This document shows, piece after piece, positions 18,717 through 27,581 of a DNA stretch of 64,000 nt (positions are counted from its first letter, which is position 1; each line of letters begins with the position of its first letter). The notes beneath the pieces are model-generated. The model saw only the letters and a program-made list of their open reading frames with translations. It did not search any database and was not told the DNA's origin. This DNA is from Robertmurraya sp. FSL R5-0851 (GTDB taxonomy: Bacteria > Bacillota > Bacilli > Bacillales > Cytobacillaceae), in assembly GCF_038002965.1 (NCBI RefSeq), contig NZ_JBBOOE010000001.1, forward strand, positions 1,159,001 through 1,223,000, read 5' to 3'. The position numbers were made by a program, and so were the translations under genes.

Positions 18717-19388
18717 TCATTGCATATTTGGCATTCCTTGTGTAGTACCTTGGATACCTTGGGAACCACCTGATGTAGCGAACGAATTAAGCAACTGTTG
18801 TGTGTCTTCTTCTTTGAGTTGAGGAACTTGATAAAATTCCTTTTTGTTTTGATATAAGAAAATTTCGTACGCCATTTCCAAATAGTTAGGGATACTATCC
18901 TGAAGCACACGACGAACAATCGGATTCGTTGCTTCACCAGCAGCCATCGTCATCGTTTGAGCAGATGACTTCATGCAGCCAAGCATGAGCGAAGATAAAC
19001 ACTTATCGTCAATTTCAGCTGCAGACTGCTTCGGTTTAGTCGGTTGGGAGGATTTCATACCATAAACAACATCATTGGATTGCTTCATCATATAGCTAGA
19101 AGTTGGGTGACTTGGGTCTTGCCCAGTTTTAAAACACTCGACCAACACATTATATTGATCCGTAATAAATTGACGTTGGCGAACGACAATATCCTTTAAC
19201 TCAGGATCCTTAATCTGTTGTTCGAACATTAAATACTGGTCAATCGTACCAAGAGTACCCGAAATCACCTCATGCACATCAAGAATCTCATGCGCCCCGT
19301 GATTCACGGTTCTCGCCATATTCGGTGAAGCCATCATATTATTTGTAGAAGCCGTTTGCATGTTGTTTTGCTGTTGTTGTGTTATCAT
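18717..19388 (-). CDS. CotF-family spore coat protein
   Basis: A 223-residue protein with a CotF domain (about residues 35-175, DVHEVISGTLGTIDQYLMFEQQIKDPELK and later helices) framed by Gln/Asn/Met-rich ends. It resembles B. subtilis YhcQ/CotF, coat proteins of the endospore. The ATG at 19388 follows GGGGG with 9-nt spacing; an upstream in-frame extension reaches 19466 but runs toward the repeat array and lacks a binding site. Expected to be made in the mother cell late in sporulation; no clear sigma-K promoter was found. Confidence 0.82.
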   Translation of the reverse strand: MITQQQQNNMQTASTNNMMASPNMARTVNHGAHEILDVHEVISGTLGTIDQYLMFEQQIKDPELKDIVVRQRQFITDQYNVLVECFKTGQDPSHPTSSYMMKQSNDVVYGMKSSQPTKPKQSAAEIDDKCLSSLMLGCMKSSAQTMTMAAGEATNPIVRRVLQDSIPNYLEMAYEIFLYQNKKEFYQVPQLKEEDTQQLLNSFATSGGSQGIQGTTQGMPNMQ

Positions 19389-19494
19389 CCGCCTCAACCC
19401 CCACATTTGGATTTGTACAGCTAAATACCGTACGTGTCTATTATGGTGAAAGATGCGGGAGAGCATACGAGGTGAAAATTTGGGAAAAATGGTA

Positions 19495-19858
19495 GTTAGG
19501 TTCCCAGGAGTCGGGAAAAAAGAGTGTAGCGGTAACCAAAGTGTGGGTTAGGTTCCCGTGAGTCCAAAAAAAAGCGCGTGGCGGTAACCAAAGTGTGGGG
19601 TAGGTTCCCGTGAGTCCGAAAAAAAGCGCGTGGCGGTAACCAAAGTGTGGGTTAGGTTCCCATGAGTCCGAAAAAAAGCGCGTGGCGGTAACCAAAGTGT
19701 GGATTAGGTTCCCGTGAGTCCGAAAAAAAGCGTGTGGCGGTAACCAAAGTGTGGGTTAGGTTCCCGTGAGTCCGAAAAAAAGCGTGTGGCGGTAACCAAA
19801 GTGTGAGTTAGGTTCCCATGTGCACAGTAAAAGGCTCTGAGCGGTAATCAAAGGTGTC
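19495..19858. repeat. Array of seven 52-bp tandem repeats
   Basis: Seven head-to-tail copies start at 19495, 19547, 19599, 19651, 19703, 19755 and 19807. Each begins G[TG]TAGGTTCCC and contains GCGGTAACCAAAGTGTG. The central four are nearly identical, differing by one to three bases; the first and last are more diverged. It lies between the promoter side of the coat gene and the 3' end of the NERD gene. No spacers are present, so it is not CRISPR. Open frames through it are only products of the repeat. Confidence 0.95.
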
Positions 19859-19871
19859 ATATTTTCACAAT

Positions 19872-20786
19872 TTAACTTTTCAGTACAAAATGTGCTTTCC
19901 TACTATGCCCCTTTAATACAAAGTGTGATGACAACACCCGCCTCACAGTCTTCTTCGACTTCACCACACCCCCGCACCACTCATAAATACCATTCGTGGT
20001 TACCAACCGATCCGGAAACAGCAGCATAAACTCATGAACACTTCTAACGATTGCATCGTCAATACTTTCAATTGGTCCGCATGAACAGACCAACCACGTT
20101 TCTGTAGCTTCTTTGAAGAAAGTATAGCAGTGGGAACAATAAATTCCTTTTTGTAGAATCTCATAAGAATAATCAGGTTTTCTTATTATCGGTGATGTAG
20201 ATAAATGATGTGTCAGGAGTTTATTTGCCATTTTCTCATGTAGATGAGTAGTTTTGTTTGGTTTGTTGGAAAGTGTTCTTAGTAAACGCTGGATTTGGGT
20301 AGGGTAGATAATGGGTGTTTTCATGGGGGCTTGATAGAGGGTGAACTCAGGGTTTACAAATACTAAAAATGGTTCAATAGGAAGCATACAGCCGTGTTCC
20401 TGTAAAAATCGTCGTAGTAAGGATTCACTTCTTTGCAACTGTTCTAGAGGGTTTTTAATTTCCTTATCTGATAAAGTATACCAACGATCTCCTCTAACAA
20501 TAAAATCCCCTTCAAAATTTTTTATCTCAAACAACAAAACGGATTCTTGAAAAATTGCTAGAGAATCCATTTGAAAAAGGTTATTACCAAAATCAAGCAG
20601 CACGTCATTTAACAGTAGAAACTCATTTGTCAATGTACTGACATATTGATCAAACAACAATTCGCCAGCGTAGCCCTTCTCAAGACGTTGGTAATGAGAA
20701 ACATCCTTTTCACACAAGCTCATTCGTAAAAATAAACTGCGATATAACAAAAGGTTTTCCGACTCTTTTCTGGATTTAAGTAACAT
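19872..20786 (-). CDS. NERD-domain protein with C-terminal zinc ribbon
   Basis: About 304 residues. A NERD (nuclease-related) domain spans roughly 45-165 (EKGYAGELLFDQYV..LLNDVLLDFGNNLFQMDSLAIF..LLFEIKNFEGDF, with the D and ExK of a PD-(D/E)XK-like core). A zinc ribbon-like CSHC...CSCG lies near 250-270. The ATG at 20786 has AGGAAAGG at suitable spacing; a longer frame to 21065 translates the AC-rich leader of lcfB and is unlikely. NERD proteins are widespread in bacilli; function here is unknown, possibly DNA or RNA cleavage. Confidence 0.75.
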   Translation of the reverse strand: MLLKSRKESENLLLYRSLFLRMSLCEKDVSHYQRLEKGYAGELLFDQYVSTLTNEFLLLNDVLLDFGNNLFQMDSLAIFQESVLLFEIKNFEGDFIVRGDRWYTLSDKEIKNPLEQLQRSESLLRRFLQEHGCMLPIEPFLVFVNPEFTLYQAPMKTPIIYPTQIQRLLRTLSNKPNKTTHLHEKMANKLLTHHLSTSPIIRKPDYSYEILQKGIYCSHCYTFFKEATETWLVCSCGPIESIDDAIVRSVHEFMLLFPDRLVTTNGIYEWCGGVVKSKKTVRRVLSSHFVLKGHSRKAHFVLKS

Positions 20787-20863
20787 CTTCCACATCCTTT
20801 CCTTTTTAGTGTATATCTTCTTAAATGATTTGTCTAAAAATTCATAAATGTATGCGTTTACAC

Positions 20864-20892
20864 TTGTAAGCCTAATTGCCAACCAATATAAT
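20864..20892 (+). promoter_or_regulatory. Predicted sigma-A promoter of lcfB
   Basis: TTGTAA (20864-20869), 17-bp spacer, perfect TATAAT (20887-20892). Start near 20899 would give a leader of about 190 nt containing the FadR site and AC-rich repeats. Confidence 0.6.
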
Positions 20893-20917
20893 GGAAGTAG
20901 GGGTTTATCATCATTTA

Positions 20918-20935
20918 TGAATGAATACTCATTCA
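20918..20935. promoter_or_regulatory. FadR (YsiA-type) operator upstream of lcfB
   Basis: TGAATGAATACTCATTCA matches the B. subtilis FadR consensus TGAATGANTANTCATTCA at every fixed position. FadR represses fatty-acid degradation genes until long-chain acyl-CoA binds. It lies about 20 bp downstream of the predicted start of lcfB, a known FadR target in B. subtilis. Confidence 0.88.
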
Positions 20936-20994
20936 TAGTGAGTGTTTGAAAAAATTCACGAACAAAGCAAACGAAAAAGCACACAAACAAATCA

Positions 20995-21032
20995 CACAAC
21001 AACACAACAACACAACAACACAACAACACAAC
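20995..21032 (+). repeat. 8-bp microsatellite in the lcfB leader
   Basis: Four exact copies of AACACAAC plus a partial one, giving a run nearly free of G and T on the + strand in the predicted untranslated leader, 55 bp before lcfB. Confidence 0.85.
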
Positions 21033-21086
21033 ACCTAAGACCACCATACGAACAAACCAACACAACCAACTAAAGGGGATGGAGCG

Positions 21087-22640
21087 ATGAATTTATCTGC
21101 TCAGTTACACGAGACGGCGAAAGCATTGCCTCAAAAAACAGCGTATTTTTTTAATGATGAGGCTAGTACGTATGCTGAATTAGATGGGGCCATTACGAAG
21201 TTTGCGTCAGGGCTTGAGGCACTTGGGGTCAAAAAAGGGGATCATATTGCGTTACTATTGGGGAATTCACCGTATTTTGTTGTTAGTTTGTACGGAGCAC
21301 TGAGATTAGGGGCAACAGTGATTCCGGTTAATCCGATTTATACTCCGGATGAAATTGGCTATATTATTAAAAATGGGGATGTAAAAACAGTGGTTGCACT
21401 GGATCTATTACTTCCACTTGCAGAAAAAATGCATCATTTATTGCCTGAGGTTGAGAATTATATCATTTGTGATACACCTCAAGGTAAGGAACGAGGACTC
21501 AATAATAGCAACTTATCGGTAGGAGATAAGCTACATACATTTACAAGCATACTTGCATCCGGTGACTTAAGTTATCAGGGCCCAGAGCTTAATGAGGATG
21601 ATGTGGCAGTGATTTTGTACACTTCAGGTACAACTGGAAAGCCAAAGGGTGCCATGCTTACTCACAAAAATTTATACAGCAATGCAAAAGATACAGGCGA
21701 TTATTTGAAAATGAATGAGGATGACCGTATCATTACCACTCTTCCCATGTTTCATGTGTTTTGCTTAACGGTCGCGCTTAATGCACCTTTATTGAGTGGG
21801 GCAACCATATTAATTGATCCAAAATTTAGTCCTGCTGAAATTTTCCGCTTATCCAAAAAGTATGAACCGACTGTTTTTGCCGGAGTACCTACTATGTATA
21901 ACTTCCTTTACCAATACGAAGCAGGAGATCCAAAGGACTTACAATCCTTACGATTATGTATTTCCGGTGGTGCCTCGATGCCGGTTTCCTTGCTCGAGAA
22001 CTTTGAGAGGAAGTTCAACGTGCTTATTTCTGAGGGATACGGACTTTCGGAAGCTTCACCAGTTACTTGCTTTAATCCGCTCGATCGTCCGCGAAAGGCA
22101 GGTTCGATTGGTCAGTCCATTGTTCATGTAGAAAACAAGGTTGTGAATGAATTAGGAGAAGAAGTTCCTATCGGGCAGGTTGGGGAGCTTATCGTTTCCG
22201 GTCCGAATGTGATGAAGGGGTATTATAAAATGCCGGAGGAAACACAGGCGGCCATTCGTAATGGCTGGTTATACACCGGTGATCTTGCTAGAAAGGATGA
22301 GGAAGGTTATTTTTATATCGTTGACCGGAAAAAGGACCTCATTCTTGTCGGTGGCTACAATGTGTATCCGAGAGAAGTAGAGGAAGTGCTTTATAGTCAT
22401 CCAGATATAATCGAGGTGGCAGTGCTTGGTGTTCCTGATCCAGAACAAGGAGAAACGGTAAAAAGCTATGTTGTTACGAAGAATTCAGAGCTAACAGAAG
22501 AGGATGTTCTTGATTATTGCCGTGAGCGTTTGGCAAAATACAAGATTCCTAGTTCTGTAGATTTTCTTGAAGAGCTTCCAAAGAATACAACCGGGAAAAT
22601 TTTACGAAGAGCGTTAAAGCAACAAATCATTCAAGCATAG
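21087..22640 (+). CDS. lcfB: Long-chain acyl-CoA synthetase LcfB
   Basis: This 517-residue adenylate-forming enzyme activates fatty acids to acyl-CoA. The P-loop-like [18 protein letters not shown] (about residues 173-190), ATP motif [26 protein letters not shown] and hinge/lysine region [11 protein letters not shown]...GKILRR are in order. RBS AAGGGG. FadR operator upstream supports its place in beta-oxidation together with the enoyl-CoA hydratase downstream. B. subtilis lcfB (yhfL) occupies the same neighbourhood. Confidence 0.93.
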   Translation: MNLSAQLHETAKALPQKTAYFFNDEASTYAELDGAITKFASGLEALGVKKGDHIALLLGNSPYFVVSLYGALRLGATVIPVNPIYTPDEIGYIIKNGDVKTVVALDLLLPLAEKMHHLLPEVENYIICDTPQGKERGLNNSNLSVGDKLHTFTSILASGDLSYQGPELNEDDVAVILYTSGTTGKPKGAMLTHKNLYSNAKDTGDYLKMNEDDRIITTLPMFHVFCLTVALNAPLLSGATILIDPKFSPAEIFRLSKKYEPTVFAGVPTMYNFLYQYEAGDPKDLQSLRLCISGGASMPVSLLENFERKFNVLISEGYGLSEASPVTCFNPLDRPRKAGSIGQSIVHVENKVVNELGEEVPIGQVGELIVSGPNVMKGYYKMPEETQAAIRNGWLYTGDLARKDEEGYFYIVDRKKDLILVGGYNVYPREVEEVLYSHPDIIEVAVLGVPDPEQGETVKSYVVTKNSELTEEDVLDYCRERLAKYKIPSSVDFLEELPKNTTGKILRRALKQQIIQA

Positions 22641-22646
22641 GATTAG

Positions 22647-22678
22647 AAAAAAGCAGGCTGAAATATGTCTGCTTTTTG
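22647..22678 (+). terminator. Terminator after lcfB
   Basis: AAAAAGCAG and CTGCTTTTT arms separated by about 13 nt, ending in a T run. Confidence 0.7.
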
Positions 22679-22683
22679 ATTGA

Positions 22684-22867
22684 GGCTGTTTTCGCAAAGA
22701 TTGTTGTTAAAATCTAAAAGCCGATTTTAACGTGGAAATAGCTATTTTGCCCTATAGAATTTAGTTTGCAGGCTCTTTTCTTATTAATTTTATGCTATTT
22801 TCTGCTGAAATTTAGCACAATTATTAAAATTAGGTTCCAAAAAGCAACAAAGTTTAAGAAAAGAGCT
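22684..22867. repeat. MITE-like element with imperfect terminal inverted repeats
   Basis: About 184 bp of non-coding sequence. The left end begins AGGCTGTTTTCGCAAAGATT and, ending in TTGTTG, pairs imperfectly over about 23 bp with the right end, which reads CAACAAAGTTTAAGAAAAG then AGCT. No ORF is inside. I recall similar GGCTGTTTTC...GAAAACAGCC repeats from other Bacillus genomes but cannot check. Its right end lies just 10 bp before the ribosome binding site of the enoyl-CoA hydratase. Confidence 0.6.
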
Positions 22868-22889
22868 TTGATTGAAGGAGGAGTTAGCT

Positions 22890-23666
22890 GTGAGCCTTAT
22901 GCTTTATGAAAAAAAAGACTTAATCGGTTTTATTACCTTGCATCGTCCAGATCTTATGAATGCTTTCAATTTTGAATCCTTGCTGCAACTTCAGGATATT
23001 GTGCGAAAAATTCGTCATGACCGTGATGTGCGTGCTGTCCTAATCACCGGATCAGGAGAGAAAGCCTTTAGTGTCGGTGCCGATTTAAAGGAACGGAAAC
23101 ATCTCTCACCAGAAGATGTGATGAGAAATGTACACAAAATCGGAGAAGTGTTTTCAGAAATAAGCGAGCTCCCTCAACCAACAATTGCAGCAATTAATGG
23201 ATATGCCTTTGGTGGAGGAATGGAGCTAGCTCTAGCTTGTGATTTCCGCCTAGCGGTAAAAGGCACTAAGATGGGGTTGACCGAAACGAGTCTTGGAATT
23301 ATACCAGGTGCAGGTGGTACACAGCGTCTGCCACGTTTAATTGGTGAAACAAAAGCATTGGAGCTGATTTTAACGGCTAGAAAAATAACAGCTGAACAGG
23401 CAGAACAATTAGGGCTCGTGAACAAAGTGACTGAGTCGCATGACCTTATGAATGAATCCTTAAACCTGGCTAATGAGATGCTTGCTAATGCACCTATTGC
23501 CCTTCAGCAAGCGAAATTTGCCGTTCGTCAAGGGATGAGTGTAGATTTGAATACGGCATTAAAGATTGAAAGGAAAGCTTATGAGGTAACGATACCAACC
23601 GAAGATCGCAAGGAAGCGTTACAAGCTTTTAGTGAAAAGAGAAAACCAAATTTTCAAGGAAAGTAG
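22890..23666 (+). CDS. Enoyl-CoA hydratase/isomerase family protein
   Basis: The 258-residue crotonase-fold enzyme has the oxyanion motifs AFSVGADLKE and GYAFGGGMELALACDFRLA, and the catalytic glutamates in GLTETSLGIIPGAGGTQRLPRLIG. GTG start at 22890 with AGGAGG upstream; an in-frame TTG at 22872 lies within the binding site. Likely hydrates enoyl-CoA in fatty-acid breakdown, with LcfB upstream making the acyl-CoA. A more specific substrate cannot be assigned. Confidence 0.88.
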   Translation: MSLMLYEKKDLIGFITLHRPDLMNAFNFESLLQLQDIVRKIRHDRDVRAVLITGSGEKAFSVGADLKERKHLSPEDVMRNVHKIGEVFSEISELPQPTIAAINGYAFGGGMELALACDFRLAVKGTKMGLTETSLGIIPGAGGTQRLPRLIGETKALELILTARKITAEQAEQLGLVNKVTESHDLMNESLNLANEMLANAPIALQQAKFAVRQGMSVDLNTALKIERKAYEVTIPTEDRKEALQAFSEKRKPNFQGK

Positions 23667-23671
23667 ATCAA

Positions 23672-23703
23672 AGGACCAGTCGGAATCGATTGGTTCTCTT
23701 TTG
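23672..23703 (+). terminator. Terminator after the enoyl-CoA hydratase
   Basis: A 10-bp stem with two G-T pairs (GGACCAGTCG with CGATTGGTTC) and a 4-nt loop, followed by TCTTTTG. Confidence 0.75.
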
Positions 23704-23844
23704 TAGTATAATAAATATTTAGAAAATTTATAAAAAAGACTTGTAGAAAAGAACGGCTCCTTATATATTAATAGGTAGATATTTTAGTGCATAAAAGCAT
23801 AAAAGTAAAAAAGTGATAGAGAGAGAGTAAGAGGGGGAAATATT

Positions 23845-24837
23845 ATGCTAAGAAAAATGAAATCACTCGCTGCCATATCGGTTGCAGGAGCATTATTCTT
23901 AAGTGGCTGTGGCAGCTCAGAAACGGATAATGCAAACGGAGATTCAGAAGTAAAGACACTTAAAGTCGGTGTAACTCAGATTGTTGAGCATCCGTCGTTA
24001 GATGCGGCTCTTGAAGGCTTTCAAAAAGCGCTTGAAGAACAAGGACTTGAAGTGGAATATGATGTGCAAATTGCACAAGGTGACCAAAATAATAACCAAT
24101 CGATTGCTAACAACTTTGTTGGTGATAAAGTGGACCTGATTTTTGCTAACTCAACACCAAGTGCATTGAGCGCATTAAACGCAACGAAGGACATTCCAAT
24201 TGTGTTTACGTCTGTTACTGATCCAGTAGGTGCTGGTCTTGTAACGGCTATGGATCAGCCAGGAGATAATATTACAGGTACCACAGATACACATCCAGAC
24301 GCGATTCCGAATATGGTTAATTTTATGAATGAGAACTTTAGTGGTAGTACGGTTGGAGTTATTTACAATTCAGGTGAACAAAATTCAGTTGCCCAAATCG
24401 ATCTTGTTAAGGAAGCGTTAGAAGGGACAGACTTGAAGCTTGCTGAAGCTACGGTTTCTACTTCTTCTGAAGTAAAGCAAGCAGCTGAATCATTAATCGG
24501 TAAGGCTGATATGTTCTATATCATTACTGATAACACAGTTGTTTCTGCTTTAGAGTCTGTTATTCAAGTAGCGAATGACCAAGATTTACCGTTGTTTGTA
24601 GGAGAGCTAGATTCAGTAAAACGCGGTGGTTTTGCAGCATTTGGCTTTGACTACGGTGATATCGGCTATGAAGCTGGAGCGATGGCTGCGCAAATCTTAA
24701 AAGGTGAAAAGAAGGCATCAGAATTACCTGTTCAGTATCCACAAAACCTAAAGCTATTAATCAACCAAACAGCTGCAAAGGAAATGGGTATTGAAATAAA
24801 GGACGAATGGAAAGAACTTGCGGAACTTGTAGACTAA
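23845..24837 (+). CDS. ABC transporter substrate-binding lipoprotein (TrpX/DUF534 type)
   Basis: The 330-residue lipoprotein has a signal peptide and lipobox LFLSGCGSS (lipidated Cys23), followed by a two-lobed binding domain (KVGVTQIVEHPSLDAALEGF...). The family includes TrpX and other binders of amino acids or nucleosides. It is first of three genes with permease and ATPase. The 140-bp leader shows no T-box, so the tryptophan link seen in some relatives is not supported here. RBS GAGGGGGAAA. Confidence 0.88.
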   Translation: MLRKMKSLAAISVAGALFLSGCGSSETDNANGDSEVKTLKVGVTQIVEHPSLDAALEGFQKALEEQGLEVEYDVQIAQGDQNNNQSIANNFVGDKVDLIFANSTPSALSALNATKDIPIVFTSVTDPVGAGLVTAMDQPGDNITGTTDTHPDAIPNMVNFMNENFSGSTVGVIYNSGEQNSVAQIDLVKEALEGTDLKLAEATVSTSSEVKQAAESLIGKADMFYIITDNTVVSALESVIQVANDQDLPLFVGELDSVKRGGFAAFGFDYGDIGYEAGAMAAQILKGEKKASELPVQYPQNLKLLINQTAAKEMGIEIKDEWKELAELVD

Positions 24838-24851
24838 TGAATATTGGTTTG

Positions 24852-24882
24852 GGCTTCTGGATTTATTCCTTGAAGCCCTTCC
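24852..24882 (+). other. Intercistronic hairpin in the ABC operon
   Basis: GGGCTTC and GAAGCCC arms lie between the binding-protein and permease genes. Such hairpins often raise the level of binding-protein mRNA relative to the membrane components. Confidence 0.6.
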
Positions 24883-24906
24883 GTATTTAAGAAAGGAGAA
24901 GCATCT

Positions 24907-25938
24907 ATGTTTACAGCGATTTTTTCATCAGTGGAGGCAGGTGCCATTTACGCACTTATGGCGCTTGGTGTGTACTTGTCTTTTAGAATACTAGACTTCC
25001 CTGATTTAACGGTGGATGGAAGTTTTGTTACGGGAGCATCAGTTGCAGCTGTAATGATCGTGTCTGGAGCGAATCCTTTTATCGCAACATTGGCTGCACT
25101 TGTTGCAGGCTTTATTGCCGGTTGCTTGACGGGTCTTCTTCATACAAAAGGAGGAATCAATCCTTTATTATCTGGGATTTTAATGATGATTGCTCTTTAT
25201 TCGATTAACCTGCGAATTATGGGGAAATCAAACGTTCCACTTTTATCAGAGGAAACGGTTATTACAAAGATTTCGGATTTTTGGACGAATTTAAATATTG
25301 ATCAGACCATTGGCTTGTTGTTTGCTTCCATAGGATTATCCGACTATACTCCAAAAACATGGGGAATTTTACTTTTTATGATCATCCTTGCATTTATTAT
25401 TAAAGGCTTGATCGATGCATTTTTAAAGACAGATATTGGTCTTGCCTTGCGTGCGACTGGTGACAATGAAACGATGATTAGAAGCTTTTCTGCTAACACG
25501 GATACATTAAAGGTAATCGGTTTAGGTTTATCAAATGCTCTTGTTGCTTTTGCGGGTGCACTGATTGCTCAGTACAACGGATTTAGTGATGTTGGAATGG
25601 GTATTGGTATGATTATCATCGGTTTGGCATCGGTAATTATCGGTGAAGCAATCTTTGGAGCGAAAAGTATTGTTCGTGCGACATTCGCTGTCATCGGTGG
25701 TGCGATTGTATATCGAATTATTGTTACGTTGGCGTTACGAGTAGAGTTTTTAGAAACGGGAGATATGAAGTTAATTACTGCGATTATTGTTGTTTCTGCC
25801 CTTGTTGTACCTAAGCTGGTTAATCAGCAAAAAGAAAGACAACGAAAGAAAAAACGCCTGCTTGAATCAGCATCAAGACAAAATAACTCCATAGAGAAGA
25901 GTGGTGAACAGCTTGCTGCAGCTAAATCAGATTTATAA
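24907..25938 (+). CDS. ABC transporter permease (TrpY type)
   Basis: A 343-residue membrane protein of the branched-chain amino-acid permease superfamily with about eight to nine segments (ALMALGVYLSFRILDFPDLTVDGSFVTGA at the N-terminus; GVNL-like LRATGDNETMIRSFSANTDTLKVIGL coupling region near 190-220). The tail is highly basic. It is second in the operon; its 3' end overlaps the ATPase gene by about 38 bp. Confidence 0.9.
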   Translation: MFTAIFSSVEAGAIYALMALGVYLSFRILDFPDLTVDGSFVTGASVAAVMIVSGANPFIATLAALVAGFIAGCLTGLLHTKGGINPLLSGILMMIALYSINLRIMGKSNVPLLSEETVITKISDFWTNLNIDQTIGLLFASIGLSDYTPKTWGILLFMIILAFIIKGLIDAFLKTDIGLALRATGDNETMIRSFSANTDTLKVIGLGLSNALVAFAGALIAQYNGFSDVGMGIGMIIIGLASVIIGEAIFGAKSIVRATFAVIGGAIVYRIIVTLALRVEFLETGDMKLITAIIVVSALVVPKLVNQQKERQRKKKRLLESASRQNNSIEKSGEQLAAAKSDL

Positions 25939-26707
25939 AGTGTTCAATGAAGGCACACCTGACGAAAAGATTGCCATTAATCATGTCAATTTGTCTTTGA
26001 ATAAGGGAGACTTTGTCACTGTGATTGGAAGTAACGGAGCTGGGAAATCAACTCTTATGAACCTTATCTCTGGAAAAATGTTTCCTGATATTGGCCAGGT
26101 GAAGGTAGATGGCCAGGAAGTTACTACCATGAAAGAGCATAAACGTTCTCGTCTCATTGGTCGCGTGTTCCAGGATCCAATGGCAGGAACAGCTCCATCT
26201 ATGACGATCGAAGAAAATTTAGCCATTGCCTATTCAAGAGCATCTTCACGAGGATTGAGCAGAGGAGTGACCAAAAAACGCCGAGAGTTTTTTATCGAAA
26301 AATTAGAGTCACTGCATCTTGGGCTTGAAAATCGTCTTCAGGCGAAAGTTGGACTCCTATCAGGAGGGGAGCGCCAAGCATTATCTTTACTGATGGCAAC
26401 CTTTACTGATCCTAAAATCCTTCTCTTAGATGAGCATACAGCTGCTCTTGATCCATCACGAGCAGAGCTTATTACTAACTTAACTAGAGATATCGTGAAT
26501 GAAACAAACTTAACAACGTTAATGGTAACCCATAATATGCAACAGGCACTTGATCTTGGTAACCGACTGATTATGATGGATAGTGGTCAAATTATTTTCG
26601 AAGCAACTGAAGAGGAAAAATCAAAGCTAACGGTTGAAAAGCTTCTTGAGGAATTCCAGCGTATCCGTGGTTCTAAAATGAGTAGTGACCGTTCAGTACT
26701 TGTATAG
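25901..26707 (+). CDS. ABC transporter ATP-binding protein (TrpZ type)
   Basis: A 268-residue ATPase with Walker A GSNGAGKST, Q-loop, signature LSGGERQAL, Walker B ILLLDEHTAALDP and H-loop TLMVTHN. It powers uptake by the permease and lipoprotein encoded upstream. Two GTG codons (25901 and 25904) and TTG 25913 are possible starts, all inside the permease gene; GAGAAGAG is the only nearby binding site, so coupled translation is likely. Confidence 0.92.
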   Translation: MVNSLLQLNQIYKVFNEGTPDEKIAINHVNLSLNKGDFVTVIGSNGAGKSTLMNLISGKMFPDIGQVKVDGQEVTTMKEHKRSRLIGRVFQDPMAGTAPSMTIEENLAIAYSRASSRGLSRGVTKKRREFFIEKLESLHLGLENRLQAKVGLLSGGERQALSLLMATFTDPKILLLDEHTAALDPSRAELITNLTRDIVNETNLTTLMVTHNMQQALDLGNRLIMMDSGQIIFEATEEEKSKLTVEKLLEEFQRIRGSKMSSDRSVLV

Positions 26708-26747
26708 AAAACACATCAGAGAGACTCTCTGTGTGTTTTCTTTTTTG
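26707..26747 (+). terminator. Terminator of the ABC operon
   Basis: Long stem of GAAAACACA...AGAGAG with CTCTCT...TGTGTTTTC, followed by TTTTTTG. Confidence 0.88.
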
Positions 26748-26837
26748 TGTCTCTTGATGGATATTTATTGTACAGGTATAATAATCGTTACCTGAGTTTC
26801 CAGTTTTATGTATATTTTGGTAGATTCGTAGATAGGG

Positions 26838-27581
26838 TTGGTGATTTTTTTGGAAGAAGTGGTTTCTGTTAGAAGTAACAGTGAATTTCGAAAAGGAATA
26901 CAAGCAGGATTGTCAATCGGCATTGGTTATTTTCCGATTGCGTTAACATTTGGTTTGCTTGCAAAAACAACCGGTCTCACAGTGACTGAAACCGTACTAA
27001 TGAGTATTATAGTGTTTGCCGGTGCCTCTCAATATATTTCACTTAGCTTGCTCACGCTTGGTACAGGAGTATTTGAGATTGTATTAACAACTTTTATTGT
27101 AAACATCAGACATTTTCTTATGTCAGCTTCCTTGAATGAAAAAGTAGAAGAGGAAGGGACTTCACTTAAAATGCTCTATTCTTTTGGAATAACAGACGAG
27201 ACGTTTTCTGTTGCCGCATTAAAAGATGGCAAGGTTTCGACTGGATTTCTGTTTGGAGTTATTACCGTTTCATATTCGAGCTGGGTCATTAATTCCGGTC
27301 TAGGACATGTAATTGGTGCGTCACTACCTAAGACTCTTCAAGAAAGTATGTCTGTTGCTCTTTATGCGATGTTTATCGGACTTGTGGTTCCTTCGATGAA
27401 GAAAAGCGTGAAGGTGGTTTTTTTAGCGGTAATAGCGGCGAGTTTTAACACAATATTTACGATGACAGAAGTTCTGTCTACTGGTTGGTCCATTGTCGCG
27501 TCGACTTTGCTATCAGCTATAATTGTGGAAGTTGTGCAAACACTTCGGGGACGGGAGGGAGAGCAGGAACATGAAAAGTGA
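26838..27581 (+). CDS. azlC: AzlC-family branched-chain amino acid exporter subunit
   Basis: About 247 residues with six or more membrane segments (IGIGYFPIALTFGLLA; IIVFAGASQYISLSLL; FIVNIRHFLMSASL), the AzlC family of two-component amino-acid exporters. The small partner AzlD overlaps its 3' end. Start is uncertain: GTG 26838, TTG 26850 and GTG 26859 are all in frame with modest binding sites. Exports branched-chain amino acids or analogues in B. subtilis; the substrate here is inferred from family. Confidence 0.85.
   Translation: MVIFLEEVVSVRSNSEFRKGIQAGLSIGIGYFPIALTFGLLAKTTGLTVTETVLMSIIVFAGASQYISLSLLTLGTGVFEIVLTTFIVNIRHFLMSASLNEKVEEEGTSLKMLYSFGITDETFSVAALKDGKVSTGFLFGVITVSYSSWVINSGLGHVIGASLPKTLQESMSVALYAMFIGLVVPSMKKSVKVVFLAVIAASFNTIFTMTEVLSTGWSIVASTLLSAIIVEVVQTLRGREGEQEHEK

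Noticed and set aside
19441..19695. 84-codon minus-strand ORF
   Set aside because: It is the translation of the 52-bp tandem repeats (periodic FFSDSWEPN-like units), has no ribosome binding site and no family.
19495..19858. CRISPR array
   Set aside because: The 52-bp units are directly contiguous with no unique spacers and there are no cas genes nearby.
20787..21065. N-terminal extension of the NERD protein
   Set aside because: The extension would translate the lcfB promoter, FadR site and AC repeat in reverse, giving a Cys/Val-rich run not seen in the family; a good internal start exists at 20786.
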